A stretch of 34,153 nucleotides of DNA from a virus, in IMG/VR virus record IMGVR_UViG_3300025164_001175, positions 1-34,153 of that record; one strand, written 5' to 3'. Positions 21,150-29,459 of the stretch are shown piece by piece (the stretch's first letter is position 1; every line of letters starts with the position of its first letter). The position numbers and the translations under genes were made by a program. The notes under the pieces are model-generated. The model was not told the DNA's origin. It saw nothing but the letters and a program-made list of their open reading frames with translations, and made no database searches.

Positions 21150-21437
21150 ATGAAAAAAGAAGTTATCAAAGAAGATCCTATGCACGAATGGTTTGGATTA
21201 ACTTATGCATCATACTTAGTTCTTCCTAGAGTAGGATTAATTTCAATGCCATATAATTGGCAAAAGAAAATGGTCAAACTTTTAGAAGAAATGAAAGAAA
21301 CTTTTTATCCAGATGATCTTATGCCGGAATTATCTCAATACAAAGTTCTACTTACAGATAAAACTGGAAGATCTATCAAAGACCCGTTACGTCATTATCG
21401 TCACCATCCTAAGTTAAAAATTAAGGAAAAAATTTGA
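21150..21437 (+). CDS. conserved phage hypothetical protein
   Basis: This 95-residue protein begins MKKEVIKEDPMHEWFGLTYA, then SYLVLPRVGLISMPYNWQ and KKMVKLLEEMKETF. The 'H-x-W-F-G-L-(S/T)-Y-A-x-Y-x-V-L-P-R...M-P-x-x-W-Q' pattern is familiar from small proteins of many tailed phages, of unknown function. Its translation start lies next to a strong RNA helix. It overlaps the exonuclease start by four bases. Confidence 0.6.
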   Translation: MKKEVIKEDPMHEWFGLTYASYLVLPRVGLISMPYNWQKKMVKLLEEMKETFYPDDLMPELSQYKVLLTDKTGRSIKDPLRHYRHHPKLKIKEKI

Positions 21438-22300
21438 GCAATCTTTTAATAATTGATTCTAATTTCATAGCATACAGAGCCATGCTATCAATGATGGGAC
21501 TCTCTTATGAGGAACATTCCACTGGAGTTATATTTGGTTTCATGAGAGAAATTTTAAAGTTATCGGAGGATTTTGAACAACCTCGATTTACATTTGCTTG
21601 GGATTCTAGAAAATCATATCGTAGAGATGTTTACCCTGATTATAAAAAACGCCCTCAAATTGAAGATCCCGAGATGGAAGATATAATTCGTTCTGGTAAA
21701 CCCCAATTTACGGAAATTCGTACAAAGATTCTTCCTAAATTAGGATTTCAAAATAATTTTATTCAAACTGGATTAGAAGCAGACGATATTATTGCTCATA
21801 TAGCTAATGACCATGCTTGGGAATTTGATCATACTTATATTGTAACGTCGGACGAAGATTTATACCAATTATTAAATTCAAAAGTATCTATTTATAATCC
21901 AAGAGAAAAGAAAATTTACTCTAAAGATGATTTCATAGAAGAAAAAGGGATAGACCCTAATATGTGGTACTACGTTAAATCGGTCGCAGGGTGTTCATCT
22001 GATAATATAAAAGGAGTAGTTGGAGTTGGCGAGAAAACTGCTATAAAATATTTAAAATCAGAATTAGGAGTTAGTTCAAAAAAATATCAAGATATACATG
22101 CTTTTGATCCTACTTTTAATTATTCCTTAGTGAAACTTCCTCATAAAAGATCCACTTCGGTAGATTTAGTACCAGATAAATTAGATTTCAATATATTTGA
22201 GGGAATATGCATGGATTATGGATTTTCTAGTTTTTTAAAGAGGGATTTATACAACAAATGGAGAGTTTTATTAAAAGGAGATCAGAATGCCATTGATTAA
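21434..22300 (+). CDS. 5'-3' exonuclease / flap endonuclease (FEN/PIN type)
   Basis: This 288-residue protein has a TTG start (21434) overlapping the previous stop. Metal-binding motifs appear in order: LIIDSNFIAYRA, FAWDSRKSYRRDVYPDYKKR, LEADDIIAHIAND, and TSDEDLYQLL. They are followed by the helix-hairpin-helix VVGVGEKTAIKYL with SVAGCSSDNIKG. This is the T4 RNase H/T5 D15/Pol I 5'-nuclease arrangement. It removes RNA primers and flaps on the lagging strand. It is translationally coupled to uvsX (14-base overlap). Confidence 0.88.
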   Translation: MSNLLIIDSNFIAYRAMLSMMGLSYEEHSTGVIFGFMREILKLSEDFEQPRFTFAWDSRKSYRRDVYPDYKKRPQIEDPEMEDIIRSGKPQFTEIRTKILPKLGFQNNFIQTGLEADDIIAHIANDHAWEFDHTYIVTSDEDLYQLLNSKVSIYNPREKKIYSKDDFIEEKGIDPNMWYYVKSVAGCSSDNIKGVVGVGEKTAIKYLKSELGVSSKKYQDIHAFDPTFNYSLVKLPHKRSTSVDLVPDKLDFNIFEGICMDYGFSSFLKRDLYNKWRVLLKGDQNAID

Positions 22301-23330
22301 ACGCAAAATACAAGATGTAGCAAAAGGGTTAGTGGCTATACATGAAGAAGAGGAAGAAGTACTTATAGATAAAAGTCGCATGGTTTCTACGGGGTCCACG
22401 TTACTAGATTTGGCGATCAGTGGTAGACGCATACGTGGGGGAGGAGTTCCCTCCGGTATACTTATGGAAATTTCTGGACCCCCTTCTAGTGGAAAAACCT
22501 CCGTTCTTGGAGAGATGGTAGCCTATGTCCAAAATACTGGTGGTATAACCAAAATAGGAGATGCCGAACGTCGAATGACTCCAGATTGGTTAAAATATAT
22601 GGGGATCAAAATTAATAAAGAAGATTTATCAAATCCTACTACTGTTAAAGAAGTAGAAAATTTAATTATGGAAACCCCTGAATCTGAAAATGGGGGAGTT
22701 AGTTTGACAGCCATAGATAGCGTTGCTGTTTTAATGTCTTCATTAGAAGATGAAAAGGGGGATAAAAGAGGTAGTTCAAGAGCGAAAGAATTCCATCAAT
22801 TATGCCGAAAGGCAAAAGCAGAAATATCCAAGAAAAATCGTTTGGTCGTACTAACAAATCAAGTACAAGATATCCAAGATGCATTACCTGGGCAAAAAAG
22901 AACTAAAACTGGTGGTGGAAATGCTATCCCATTTTTAGCATCTCTACGTTTAGAAGTAACACCTACATTAGGATCTAAAATCAAGAAAAAAGTAAAAATA
23001 GGAGCAGTAGAGGTTGAAAAAGTAATTGGAGTAAAATCCAAAGTAACGGTAATAAAAAGTTCTATAGACGCCCCATATAGAGAAGCCGATATATTCATAA
23101 TTTTTGATTATGGGCTTGACGATCTATGGGGAAATTTAGTGTACATTAAAGAAATGTCTGGTAACAAAAAATATTGGGCCGTAACGGAGGAATTCATTAG
23201 TCTTGAAAAATCTATTAAACATATAGAAGAGAATAATCTTCAATCTCAACTCAAAGAAGCTGTTATAAATATGTGGGAAGAAATTGATTCTCAGTTTAGA
23301 ACAGAACGTTCACCAAAAAGTAGGAATTAA
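22287..23330 (+). CDS. uvsX: RecA/UvsX-like recombinase
   Basis: This 347-residue ATPase has STGSTLLDLAISG near the N-terminus, Walker A GPPSSGKTS, VKEVENLIME, and the Walker B-like LTAIDSVAVL. It also has the L1/L2-flanking VVLTNQVQDI and KRTKTGGGNAIPF, and the late FIIFDYGLDD. This is the RecA order, with phage UvsX-like divergence. It forms filaments on single-stranded DNA for strand exchange and recombination-dependent replication, with the SSB encoded upstream. AAAGGAG precedes ATG 22287. Confidence 0.85.
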   Translation: MPLIKRKIQDVAKGLVAIHEEEEEVLIDKSRMVSTGSTLLDLAISGRRIRGGGVPSGILMEISGPPSSGKTSVLGEMVAYVQNTGGITKIGDAERRMTPDWLKYMGIKINKEDLSNPTTVKEVENLIMETPESENGGVSLTAIDSVAVLMSSLEDEKGDKRGSSRAKEFHQLCRKAKAEISKKNRLVVLTNQVQDIQDALPGQKRTKTGGGNAIPFLASLRLEVTPTLGSKIKKKVKIGAVEVEKVIGVKSKVTVIKSSIDAPYREADIFIIFDYGLDDLWGNLVYIKEMSGNKKYWAVTEEFISLEKSIKHIEENNLQSQLKEAVINMWEEIDSQFRTERSPKSRN

Positions 23331-23331
23331 T

Positions 23332-23772
23332 ATGAATGAAAATAAGGTCGTCAATTTAAGTCCTAACGTTGAAGAAAAACGATGGGAATTATTTTTAACC
23401 CATTTGACTAAAGAGCTATTCGGATCAGCCATACTTTTACAATTACCAAATTGGAAATATAAAGGAACCCCCGTTCAACCTCAAGAAATAATTTTATTGC
23501 AATTATCTGGTTGGAAAAAACTGATGTTTTCCATATCAGATATAATAGTAGATCAAATTAATACGATAAAATTAGATATAACTAGTCATACCGTAACAGA
23601 ATCAAAAAGAAGAGAAGAAGAAGTAAGATGGAAAACGGAGGCTTTGAAATCTATACGGGGATTATTTTGGTCTATAATTAAATTGAAATATTTCCCCGGA
23701 AAAGAACTAACGGCTAAATCATTGGATGGTGAAGTTGTTTTGGTTGAATTCTTTGGAAGTCAGAGAGGATGA
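23332..23772 (+). CDS. hypothetical protein between recombinase and resolvase
   Basis: I chose ATG 23332 (MNENKVVNLSPNVEEKRW), just after the uvsX stop with TAGGAAT upstream; the longer frame lies inside uvsX. This 146-residue protein is alpha/beta: FLTHLTKELFGSAILLQL, a hydrophobic WKKLMFSISDIIV, and a helix with SKRREEEVRWKTEALKSIRG. No family is recognised. Position suggests a recombination or replication accessory factor. Confidence 0.55.
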   Translation: MNENKVVNLSPNVEEKRWELFLTHLTKELFGSAILLQLPNWKYKGTPVQPQEIILLQLSGWKKLMFSISDIIVDQINTIKLDITSHTVTESKRREEEVRWKTEALKSIRGLFWSIIKLKYFPGKELTAKSLDGEVVLVEFFGSQRG

Positions 23773-23779
23773 AAAACCC

Positions 23780-24268
23780 ATGAGTATAGTGATGGGGCTA
23801 GATTTATCATTATGTGCAACTGGATTGGTAGCCGTAGATAATAATTGGAGAATAGTAGAACAACGACTCATAACATCTTCTTCCAAAGAGGAAAATACAC
23901 CAAGATTAACAAAAATAGCAATTAGTATTGGATTATCCGTCGGTAAGATTAAACCTGATCTAATAATGATAGAAGGTCCTGCTTTTGGTATCACCAAAAC
24001 AATCAGTATATTTCAATTAGGAGAGCTTGCAGGAATAATAAAACGAGATTTATTTATGGCGAATTATCCTTTTATCATCGTTCCTCCAACTGTATTAAAA
24101 AAATTTGTAACTGGAAAAGGAAATTCAAAAAAAGACCTTATGCTTTTATCAGTGCACAAGAAATTTGGGGTAGATTTCGATGATGATAATTTATGCGATG
24201 CATACGTCTTAGCAAGATATGGATTTCAATTTTTGAATCCAAAAATTAAACAGAGGGTCAGAAATTGA
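23780..24268 (+). CDS. ruvC: RuvC-like Holliday junction resolvase
   Basis: ATG 23780 (MSIVMGLDLS) places the first catalytic strand at the N-terminus as in RuvC, so I prefer it to 23726. The 162-residue protein has the RuvC RNase H-fold acids: Asp in GLDLSLCATG, Glu in MIEGPAFGI, and the Asp pair in FDDDNLCDAYVLARYG. A lysine-rich TGKGNSKKDL segment precedes the last motif. It would cut four-way junctions during recombination or packaging. The next gene starts in the overlapping TTGA. Confidence 0.82.
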   Translation: MSIVMGLDLSLCATGLVAVDNNWRIVEQRLITSSSKEENTPRLTKIAISIGLSVGKIKPDLIMIEGPAFGITKTISIFQLGELAGIIKRDLFMANYPFIIVPPTVLKKFVTGKGNSKKDLMLLSVHKKFGVDFDDDNLCDAYVLARYGFQFLNPKIKQRVRN

Positions 24269-25350
24269 GAAAACTACTTAGACCACATTCCCCATTCGAC
24301 ATTCAACCAGACTCGCTCATATTTTCTGATCTTCATCTTCATGAACGTAAAGAGTTCGAACAAGTTGATAAAAAAACAGGACTAAATTCTCGTTTAGTAG
24401 AAGGACTAAATATTCTTCAACAAATCATAGATATTTTACGAAGTCATCCTGAAATTAAATGGGTTTATTCCCTCGGAGATTTATTTGAGCTTAAAGATAA
24501 AGTTCCCTCCCACTTACTTATTGAATGTAACAAAATGTTATCAGAAATAGAAAAAGGAGAAGTTCTACATACAGCGTTACTCGGTAATCACGATTTCAAC
24601 TTGCCCAAATATCCAATTGCTAAATTATTTGATCTTTGTTTGATAACGTTAACTCAAATGATTACTAGAATAGACGGAGTAAAAATTGGATTTATTCCTT
24701 ATGAAAGAAAATTTGAAGATTTCCTAACAGATTTGAAAGGAATAAATTCTCAAAATCCCGACATAGTATTTTTTCATCAAGAAATCCCCGGAGTAACTTA
24801 TGAAACTGGAAGAGAAATACCCGGAAGAATGGATTCATATTTTTTCAACCCCAAAACACTCTACATCTCGGGCCATGTTCATAAGTGCCAGGCAATTGGG
24901 CAAGTCCAATATGTTGGAAGCCCTTATCAAATACGATTTTCTGACGAAGGGCAGAACCGATTTATTTGGTTACTCAATTCTAAAACCAAAAAACTTGCCC
25001 CAATTAAACTTAAATACCCAGAGTTCAAATCATTGGATGTTAGATCGTTTCCTGACCAGTGGGATAAAGCAACCAACTTGGAAGGCAATTATATCAGAGT
25101 GGTCGGGGATGTTCCAACCTCCCAATGGGGTCCAGAAATCAAAAATGATATTCGATTTAAATTACAAGGTGCGGGTGCTAGGGGAATTTCCTTCCAAGTA
25201 AATATTATTCGTCATCATCAATCTCAAATTCCTCCTGAAATGGTAGAGGATGATGATTCTATCATAAATTTATATGTTCAAAATAACATTGAAGGATCTG
25301 GGCTAAACCAAGTGGATCTTATCCGGGTGGGCATTGAATTATTCAAATGA
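24265..25350 (+). CDS. sbcD: SbcD/Mre11/gp47-like nuclease
   Basis: This 361-residue metallophosphoesterase has all core motifs: FSDLHLHE (DxH), YSLGDLFEL (GD), LLGNHDFN (GNHD), FFHQE, and ISGHVHKCQ (GHxH). The C-terminal 150 residues are a capping region without known catalytic residues. It acts with the SbcC/gp46-like ATPase encoded at 25609 to process DNA ends. TTG 24265 overlaps the resolvase stop. Confidence 0.88.
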   Translation: MRKLLRPHSPFDIQPDSLIFSDLHLHERKEFEQVDKKTGLNSRLVEGLNILQQIIDILRSHPEIKWVYSLGDLFELKDKVPSHLLIECNKMLSEIEKGEVLHTALLGNHDFNLPKYPIAKLFDLCLITLTQMITRIDGVKIGFIPYERKFEDFLTDLKGINSQNPDIVFFHQEIPGVTYETGREIPGRMDSYFFNPKTLYISGHVHKCQAIGQVQYVGSPYQIRFSDEGQNRFIWLLNSKTKKLAPIKLKYPEFKSLDVRSFPDQWDKATNLEGNYIRVVGDVPTSQWGPEIKNDIRFKLQGAGARGISFQVNIIRHHQSQIPPEMVEDDDSIINLYVQNNIEGSGLNQVDLIRVGIELFK

Positions 25351-25607
25351 GACGGCCTCTTTTAATAAAGAGAAAAAGGGAAATCATTGTTGAAGTATCC
25401 CCAGTGCCTTTCAAAAAAGTGAAAGTAAATGAAAACCACAAAAAGGAAATTACATCCATAATTTTAATGTCAAAACGTATTGATGAATATGAAAATGAAG
25501 TGAGGAAAAAAATGGAAAGTGAAATGATTGTTTTTTCTTGTAAAGTTCATTCGCAAAAGTTTTTATGGAGTTTGATTCCCTCTGCAAACCCAAAAAGACG
25601 GAGATGA
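25347..25607 (+). CDS. small basic hypothetical protein between sbcD and sbcC
   Basis: This 86-residue protein has an ATG overlapping the sbcD TGA (ATGA). It is lysine/arginine-rich (RRPLLIKRKREIIVE at the start, NPKRRR at the end), with a central charged helix. T4 also has small genes between 47 and 46, but I see no clear similarity. It ends one base before the sbcC gene, so it is co-expressed. Confidence 0.5.
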   Translation: MRRPLLIKRKREIIVEVSPVPFKKVKVNENHKKEITSIILMSKRIDEYENEVRKKMESEMIVFSCKVHSQKFLWSLIPSANPKRRR

Positions 25608-25608
25608 T

Positions 25609-27528
25609 ATGCTAATTCGATTAATATCTATAAGTGGAAAAGGATTCATGTCTTTCCGTAAAACATTCGAATTTTCCATGGCCAATTATGAAGGAAAAAC
25701 CATCCAAATAGACGGAAGGAATTTGGATGACGAGAAGAGTCAATCAAATGGAAGTGGAAAATCGACGTTACTAGAAAGTTTTTGTTATGGGTGGTTTGGG
25801 GAACTTTGCCGAAAAAATCGGTATAAGGATGAAATTATACATAAAAAAGAAAAACAAGCCCTGATTCAAACTGTATTTACAGCAGATTCCGTTATGTATA
25901 AAACAGAGAGAACTATTGAACGAAAGAAAACACCCAATTTGAAAATTTGGAAAGAAGAAACAGAATTATTTAAAAATGCAACATACCAAGTTAAGCAAAA
26001 TGAATTAGAAAAAGTATTACAAATAAATTTCATTTCTTTTCAATGCGCTGTAATGTTCGGAAGGGATTTCAATAATTTCCCAGATCTAAAACCTGCAGAA
26101 CGTGCCAAAATTTTAACAGATGTTAGGGGTCTAGACAAATATGTGTCCAGTAGTCTGAAGGCGGGGGAATCGGCAAAATCATTACAGTCCTTGGTGCTTG
26201 AATTAGATAAATCTATTGGAAATAAAGAAGGAGAGTTAACTGGGGTCCGATCTACCTCATACAAAATCAATATAGATACTTTTGAATCCGAAAGAGTGGC
26301 CAGTATTTCATCTTGGAAAGAAAGTTTAGTTGAAGAAGAGAATGAATTAAATAGCATTCAACTTAGAATAGACGAAAAAACAAATAAAATTAAATTGAAG
26401 ATAGCCCATTTTGAAAATAGTAAAAATATTTTGATAAAAGAAACCGGCACTAAACAAGAGGCATCCGATAGAACTAACAATATTCAGTCAGATTTAAATG
26501 CTCTTGTATTTCGTAGAGATAATTTGAAAATAGATATGAATGAAATAAATAATGAAATTCAAACTCTTACAAAACAGGGAGAAGGCCCTTGTCCATTTTG
26601 TGCCCAAACCATTACAGGGTCATATCTCCAATCCCGAATAAATCAATTAGGATTAGAGGCAATGGGAATAAAATCAGAGTGGGATACTATTCCCGATAAG
26701 GAAAGAAGTTTAAGAGATCAACTAAAAGTTAGTAAATCATTGGTAGATGAAATTGATAAAAAAATTAGGGAATTGGATACGATTAAAGATTCCATACGAG
26801 ATTTGAAAGTAGAATTATCCCATGCCCAAGCTGATGGGGAATCTACTATATCCGCTTCAGTAATTACAATAACTAATTTGAAAAATGATATGCTAAAAAA
26901 ATCTGAAGAAATTAATCCTTATCTAGAAATGGAGGAAAATAGGAAAAAGCAAATAAGGGAATTAGGGTCAAAGATCCGTGGAATGAATGAAACTAAAAAT
27001 GGTTTACTTGATAAAAAGAAATATTTTGATTTCTGGGTAGACGGGTTCAAGAAGATTCGAATGATGTTGTTTGATTCTATGATATCCCAATTGGAATCCC
27101 TGGCCCAGCACCACCTATCAGAGTACAGTTCCGAATTAAATATTATTATGGCCACAGAAAGGGAAACTAGATCAGGAACCATTAAAGATGAATTTCATAT
27201 TGCTATTGTAGATAGTAACGGAGATGAAGTTTCCTATGAAATGTATAGTGGTGGAGAAAGACAGAAAATTAGGTTGTCTATCTCCCGAGCACTTTCTCAA
27301 TTTATAAAAGAAGGGTGTTCCGTAGACTTTTCTTTCATCGCTTTCGATGAACCGAATGATTCCCTCGATGACTTGGGCAAAGAGTCGAACTTCGATACAT
27401 TTACTTATTTAGCAGAAAATGACGGAAAAGCAGTTTTAGTTACCGATCATGATGCTTTACTTAGAGATCGTTTCGATTGTAGAATATTGGTAATAAAAGA
27501 AGGGGGAGAAAGTATAATCCATGTCTAG
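25609..27528 (+). CDS. sbcC: SbcC/Rad50/gp46-like ATPase
   Basis: This 639-residue SMC-like protein has an N-terminal Walker A (SNGSGKSTLLESFCYGW), long coiled coils (about 190-330 and 350-470), and a zinc hook CPFCAQ at about residue 330. The ABC signature is YSGGERQKIRLSISRAL, and the Walker B is FIAFDEPNDSLDD near the C-terminus. The arms are short compared with cellular Rad50, as in phage gp46. With the Mre11-like partner it resects double-strand ends for recombination-dependent replication and may degrade host DNA. Confidence 0.9.
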   Translation: MLIRLISISGKGFMSFRKTFEFSMANYEGKTIQIDGRNLDDEKSQSNGSGKSTLLESFCYGWFGELCRKNRYKDEIIHKKEKQALIQTVFTADSVMYKTERTIERKKTPNLKIWKEETELFKNATYQVKQNELEKVLQINFISFQCAVMFGRDFNNFPDLKPAERAKILTDVRGLDKYVSSSLKAGESAKSLQSLVLELDKSIGNKEGELTGVRSTSYKINIDTFESERVASISSWKESLVEEENELNSIQLRIDEKTNKIKLKIAHFENSKNILIKETGTKQEASDRTNNIQSDLNALVFRRDNLKIDMNEINNEIQTLTKQGEGPCPFCAQTITGSYLQSRINQLGLEAMGIKSEWDTIPDKERSLRDQLKVSKSLVDEIDKKIRELDTIKDSIRDLKVELSHAQADGESTISASVITITNLKNDMLKKSEEINPYLEMEENRKKQIRELGSKIRGMNETKNGLLDKKKYFDFWVDGFKKIRMMLFDSMISQLESLAQHHLSEYSSELNIIMATERETRSGTIKDEFHIAIVDSNGDEVSYEMYSGGERQKIRLSISRALSQFIKEGCSVDFSFIAFDEPNDSLDDLGKESNFDTFTYLAENDGKAVLVTDHDALLRDRFDCRILVIKEGGESIIHV

Positions 27529-28213
27529 AATAAAATCTAAACATCGTCCATTCATTCGCAAATTTGAAGAATTAATTTTAAAAGAAGGGCACGAAGGCAT
27601 ATCCATCTTCGTAAATGACTGGATTACCAAAGGGGGTACGTTTCGAACGCTCCACCAATGGTTGTTGTTAAAAGATATAGAAGTGGAGTCCAACACAGTT
27701 TATGCATCTCTAAGACCATATTTGACCGTCCCATACGATATGCCCACTTCCTTTTGGAATAAATGGGGTTCTGTTGCTCAAATTAAAGGGTTTAAAGATA
27801 TAGATGATTTAATGGAAACATATAAGAAAAAATATACAAATACGGAAATGGCAATGGAGTTGGGGGTAACTACTAGAACCATAGAGTATCTAAGAATAAG
27901 AATGGATGGGGATAGAAGTCTTCCGATGAGGGAATTAATAAAGGGGAAAAGACCCTCCCACCGAGATGAAGATGGTTTTACCAAAACAGACGTTAAAGAA
28001 AAATGGAATAAAATTTTAACTGAAAAAGGATTTAAAAATTTGAGGGAAGCTGCTGCATATTATATAAAAAAGAAAATGTCTCCAGAAGCAATGGCAAATG
28101 AATTGGGGGTGACAGAGAGAGCACTCAAAATCCGAATGGAGAAAGCCGGAATTTTGATTAGTAAAGAAAATTATGCTGCAAACAATACTGAAGATTCGTT
28201 AGGACTACTTTGA
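27521..28213 (+). CDS. protein with two helix-turn-helix segments
   Basis: This 230-residue protein overlaps sbcC by eight bases. Two similar helix-turn-helix motifs are visible: KYTNTEMAMELGVTTRTIEY (about residue 105) and KMSPEAMANELGVTERALKI (about residue 188). A third helical region precedes them. It looks like a DNA-binding regulator, terminase-small-subunit-like adaptor or recombination-directing factor. The sequence does not decide between these. The last bases overlap the radical SAM gene start. Confidence 0.6.
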   Translation: MSRIKSKHRPFIRKFEELILKEGHEGISIFVNDWITKGGTFRTLHQWLLLKDIEVESNTVYASLRPYLTVPYDMPTSFWNKWGSVAQIKGFKDIDDLMETYKKKYTNTEMAMELGVTTRTIEYLRIRMDGDRSLPMRELIKGKRPSHRDEDGFTKTDVKEKWNKILTEKGFKNLREAAAYYIKKKMSPEAMANELGVTERALKIRMEKAGILISKENYAANNTEDSLGLL

Positions 28214-28932
28214 TTTATCAAAAAATAGGATGTATCAAAAATTTAGAAGTTTCTTCAATTTGTAACCTATCTTGTCCATATTGTCCCTGTTCTGGTCAAG
28301 GGGAGCATAGGCCAGTTGGATTGATGGAATGGCCCACCTTTGAACAAACTCTCAAATTACTTGAAATATTTGTTAAAAAAGGAACCCAAAGAGAACTCAA
28401 TTTATTTGGGGTGGGGGAGCCTTTTCTACACCCCCGATATATTGAAATGGTTAAACGTTGTCGAACCATAATGCCTCGGTATCTCTGCCTCCGTACCAAT
28501 ACAAATGGAATTTTGGCAGACGAAGAATTAATCCGTAAAATTCTTGATGCGGGAATAGATGCAATAGATGTTACGGATCATGATGCGTTTATAGCTATGA
28601 AAACAGTAGGACTATTTAATAAATTGCGTTTAGAATATCCTAAAGTCCAATTTGGGTATTCCCGAGATGCTATCATAAGACCGAATAATTGGGGGGGACT
28701 GATAAACTGGACTCCAGAAGATTACAGATCTAGAGTCCTTTGCCCATGGCTTAAAAATGGGCAAGTAATGGTTATGAGTAATGGAGATATAACACGTTGT
28801 TGCCAAGATGCCTACTCTAGGGGGATTTTGGGAACAGTATGGGACGATTCTTTAGAGATTATTCATACACCATATATTCAATGCAATACTTGCCATGAAG
28901 ATGTTCCTGAAGGAATGGCCAGGGTAAAATAA
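28210..28932 (+). CDS. radical SAM protein with SPASM-like C-terminal cysteines
   Basis: This 240-residue protein has a TTG start (28210). The cluster motif SSICNLSCPYCPCSG (CxxxCxxC) is followed by LNLFGVGEPFLHP, equivalent to the GGE strand, and LRTNTNGILA. The C-terminal part has LCPWLKNGQ, MSNGDITRCCQDAY and CNTCHED, the cysteine arrangement of SPASM/Twitch domains. Such enzymes modify peptides or small molecules; the substrate is unknown. No intein interrupts this copy, unlike the SPL-like enzyme at 1681-5067. Confidence 0.82.
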   Translation: MIYQKIGCIKNLEVSSICNLSCPYCPCSGQGEHRPVGLMEWPTFEQTLKLLEIFVKKGTQRELNLFGVGEPFLHPRYIEMVKRCRTIMPRYLCLRTNTNGILADEELIRKILDAGIDAIDVTDHDAFIAMKTVGLFNKLRLEYPKVQFGYSRDAIIRPNNWGGLINWTPEDYRSRVLCPWLKNGQVMVMSNGDITRCCQDAYSRGILGTVWDDSLEIIHTPYIQCNTCHEDVPEGMARVK

Positions 28933-29111
28933 TGGAATATATATGCTATGGAGATAATTGTTATTGTAAGATTATTCTAGGCTGTATCGACTATAAACCA
29001 ATTTGTATAGAAATAGATCCAGATGTTTATAAATTACGAGGTTGTAGTGGGAAACATCTAATAAATGAAAGGGATAAAAATGAGAAGAACAGTTGCAAAA
29101 AGACTTCGTAA
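28932..29111 (+). CDS. small cysteine-rich hypothetical protein (59 aa)
   Basis: ATG 28932 overlaps the TAA of the radical SAM gene. The product begins MEYICYGDNCYCKIILGC and contains further cysteines (CIEIDPD, RGCSGKH). CIEIDPD also resembles a piece of a nucleotide-binding strand, but the protein is too short for a methyltransferase. It overlaps the next gene by 32 bases. It may be a remnant. Confidence 0.4.
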   Translation: MEYICYGDNCYCKIILGCIDYKPICIEIDPDVYKLRGCSGKHLINERDKNEKNSCKKTS

Positions 29112-29226
29112 ACAAGCAGCTAAAGATTTTCCTGGAGGCTCTCATAGAACTAGACGAGCGGATGGATCAATGTATTGGCAGGGAACAAGAAAGGCATACC
29201 AAGATAGTAAGAAAGAGACAAAATGA
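29080..29226 (+). CDS. small basic phage protein (48 aa)
   Basis: ATG 29080 follows AAAGGGAT. The product starts MRRTVAKRLRKQAAKDF and is strongly basic, with an ADGSMYWQGTRKAYQ segment. Short basic proteins with a KRLRKxA start occur in many phages; their role is unknown. Its stop shares ATGA with the next gene. Confidence 0.5.
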   Translation: MRRTVAKRLRKQAAKDFPGGSHRTRRADGSMYWQGTRKAYQDSKKETK

Positions 29227-29459
29227 AAACTCCTGATAGCGAGTGCTCAATTTGTAGAAATCTTTCTTGTGTTTGCAATGAGAGTAAAATAAAATGTACT
29301 TGTCCCCGAACCAGATGGTATAAATGCCCTATACATTCGGCAGTTCCCCAAGATACCGCCAAACCAATGGTTGCTAGTCCATATTTCATAATAGATGCTC
29401 TTATTGAGATTATTCGAACAAATAAAAAGAATATTCGTACTATCATAGGAGATTGCTGA
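29223..29459 (+). CDS. small cysteine-rich hypothetical protein (78 aa)
   Basis: The first 38 residues contain eight cysteines (CSICRNLSCVCNESKIKCTC, then YKCPIHS), likely binding two zinc ions. The C-terminal half is a helix (IIDALIEIIRTNKKNIRTII). ATGA overlaps both neighbours. The function is unknown. Confidence 0.5.
   Translation: MKTPDSECSICRNLSCVCNESKIKCTCPRTRWYKCPIHSAVPQDTAKPMVASPYFIIDALIEIIRTNKKNIRTIIGDC

Noticed and set aside
24800-25201. 133-residue plus-strand frame inside sbcD
   Set aside because: It is out of frame within a gene that has all five Mre11 motifs. No start signal.
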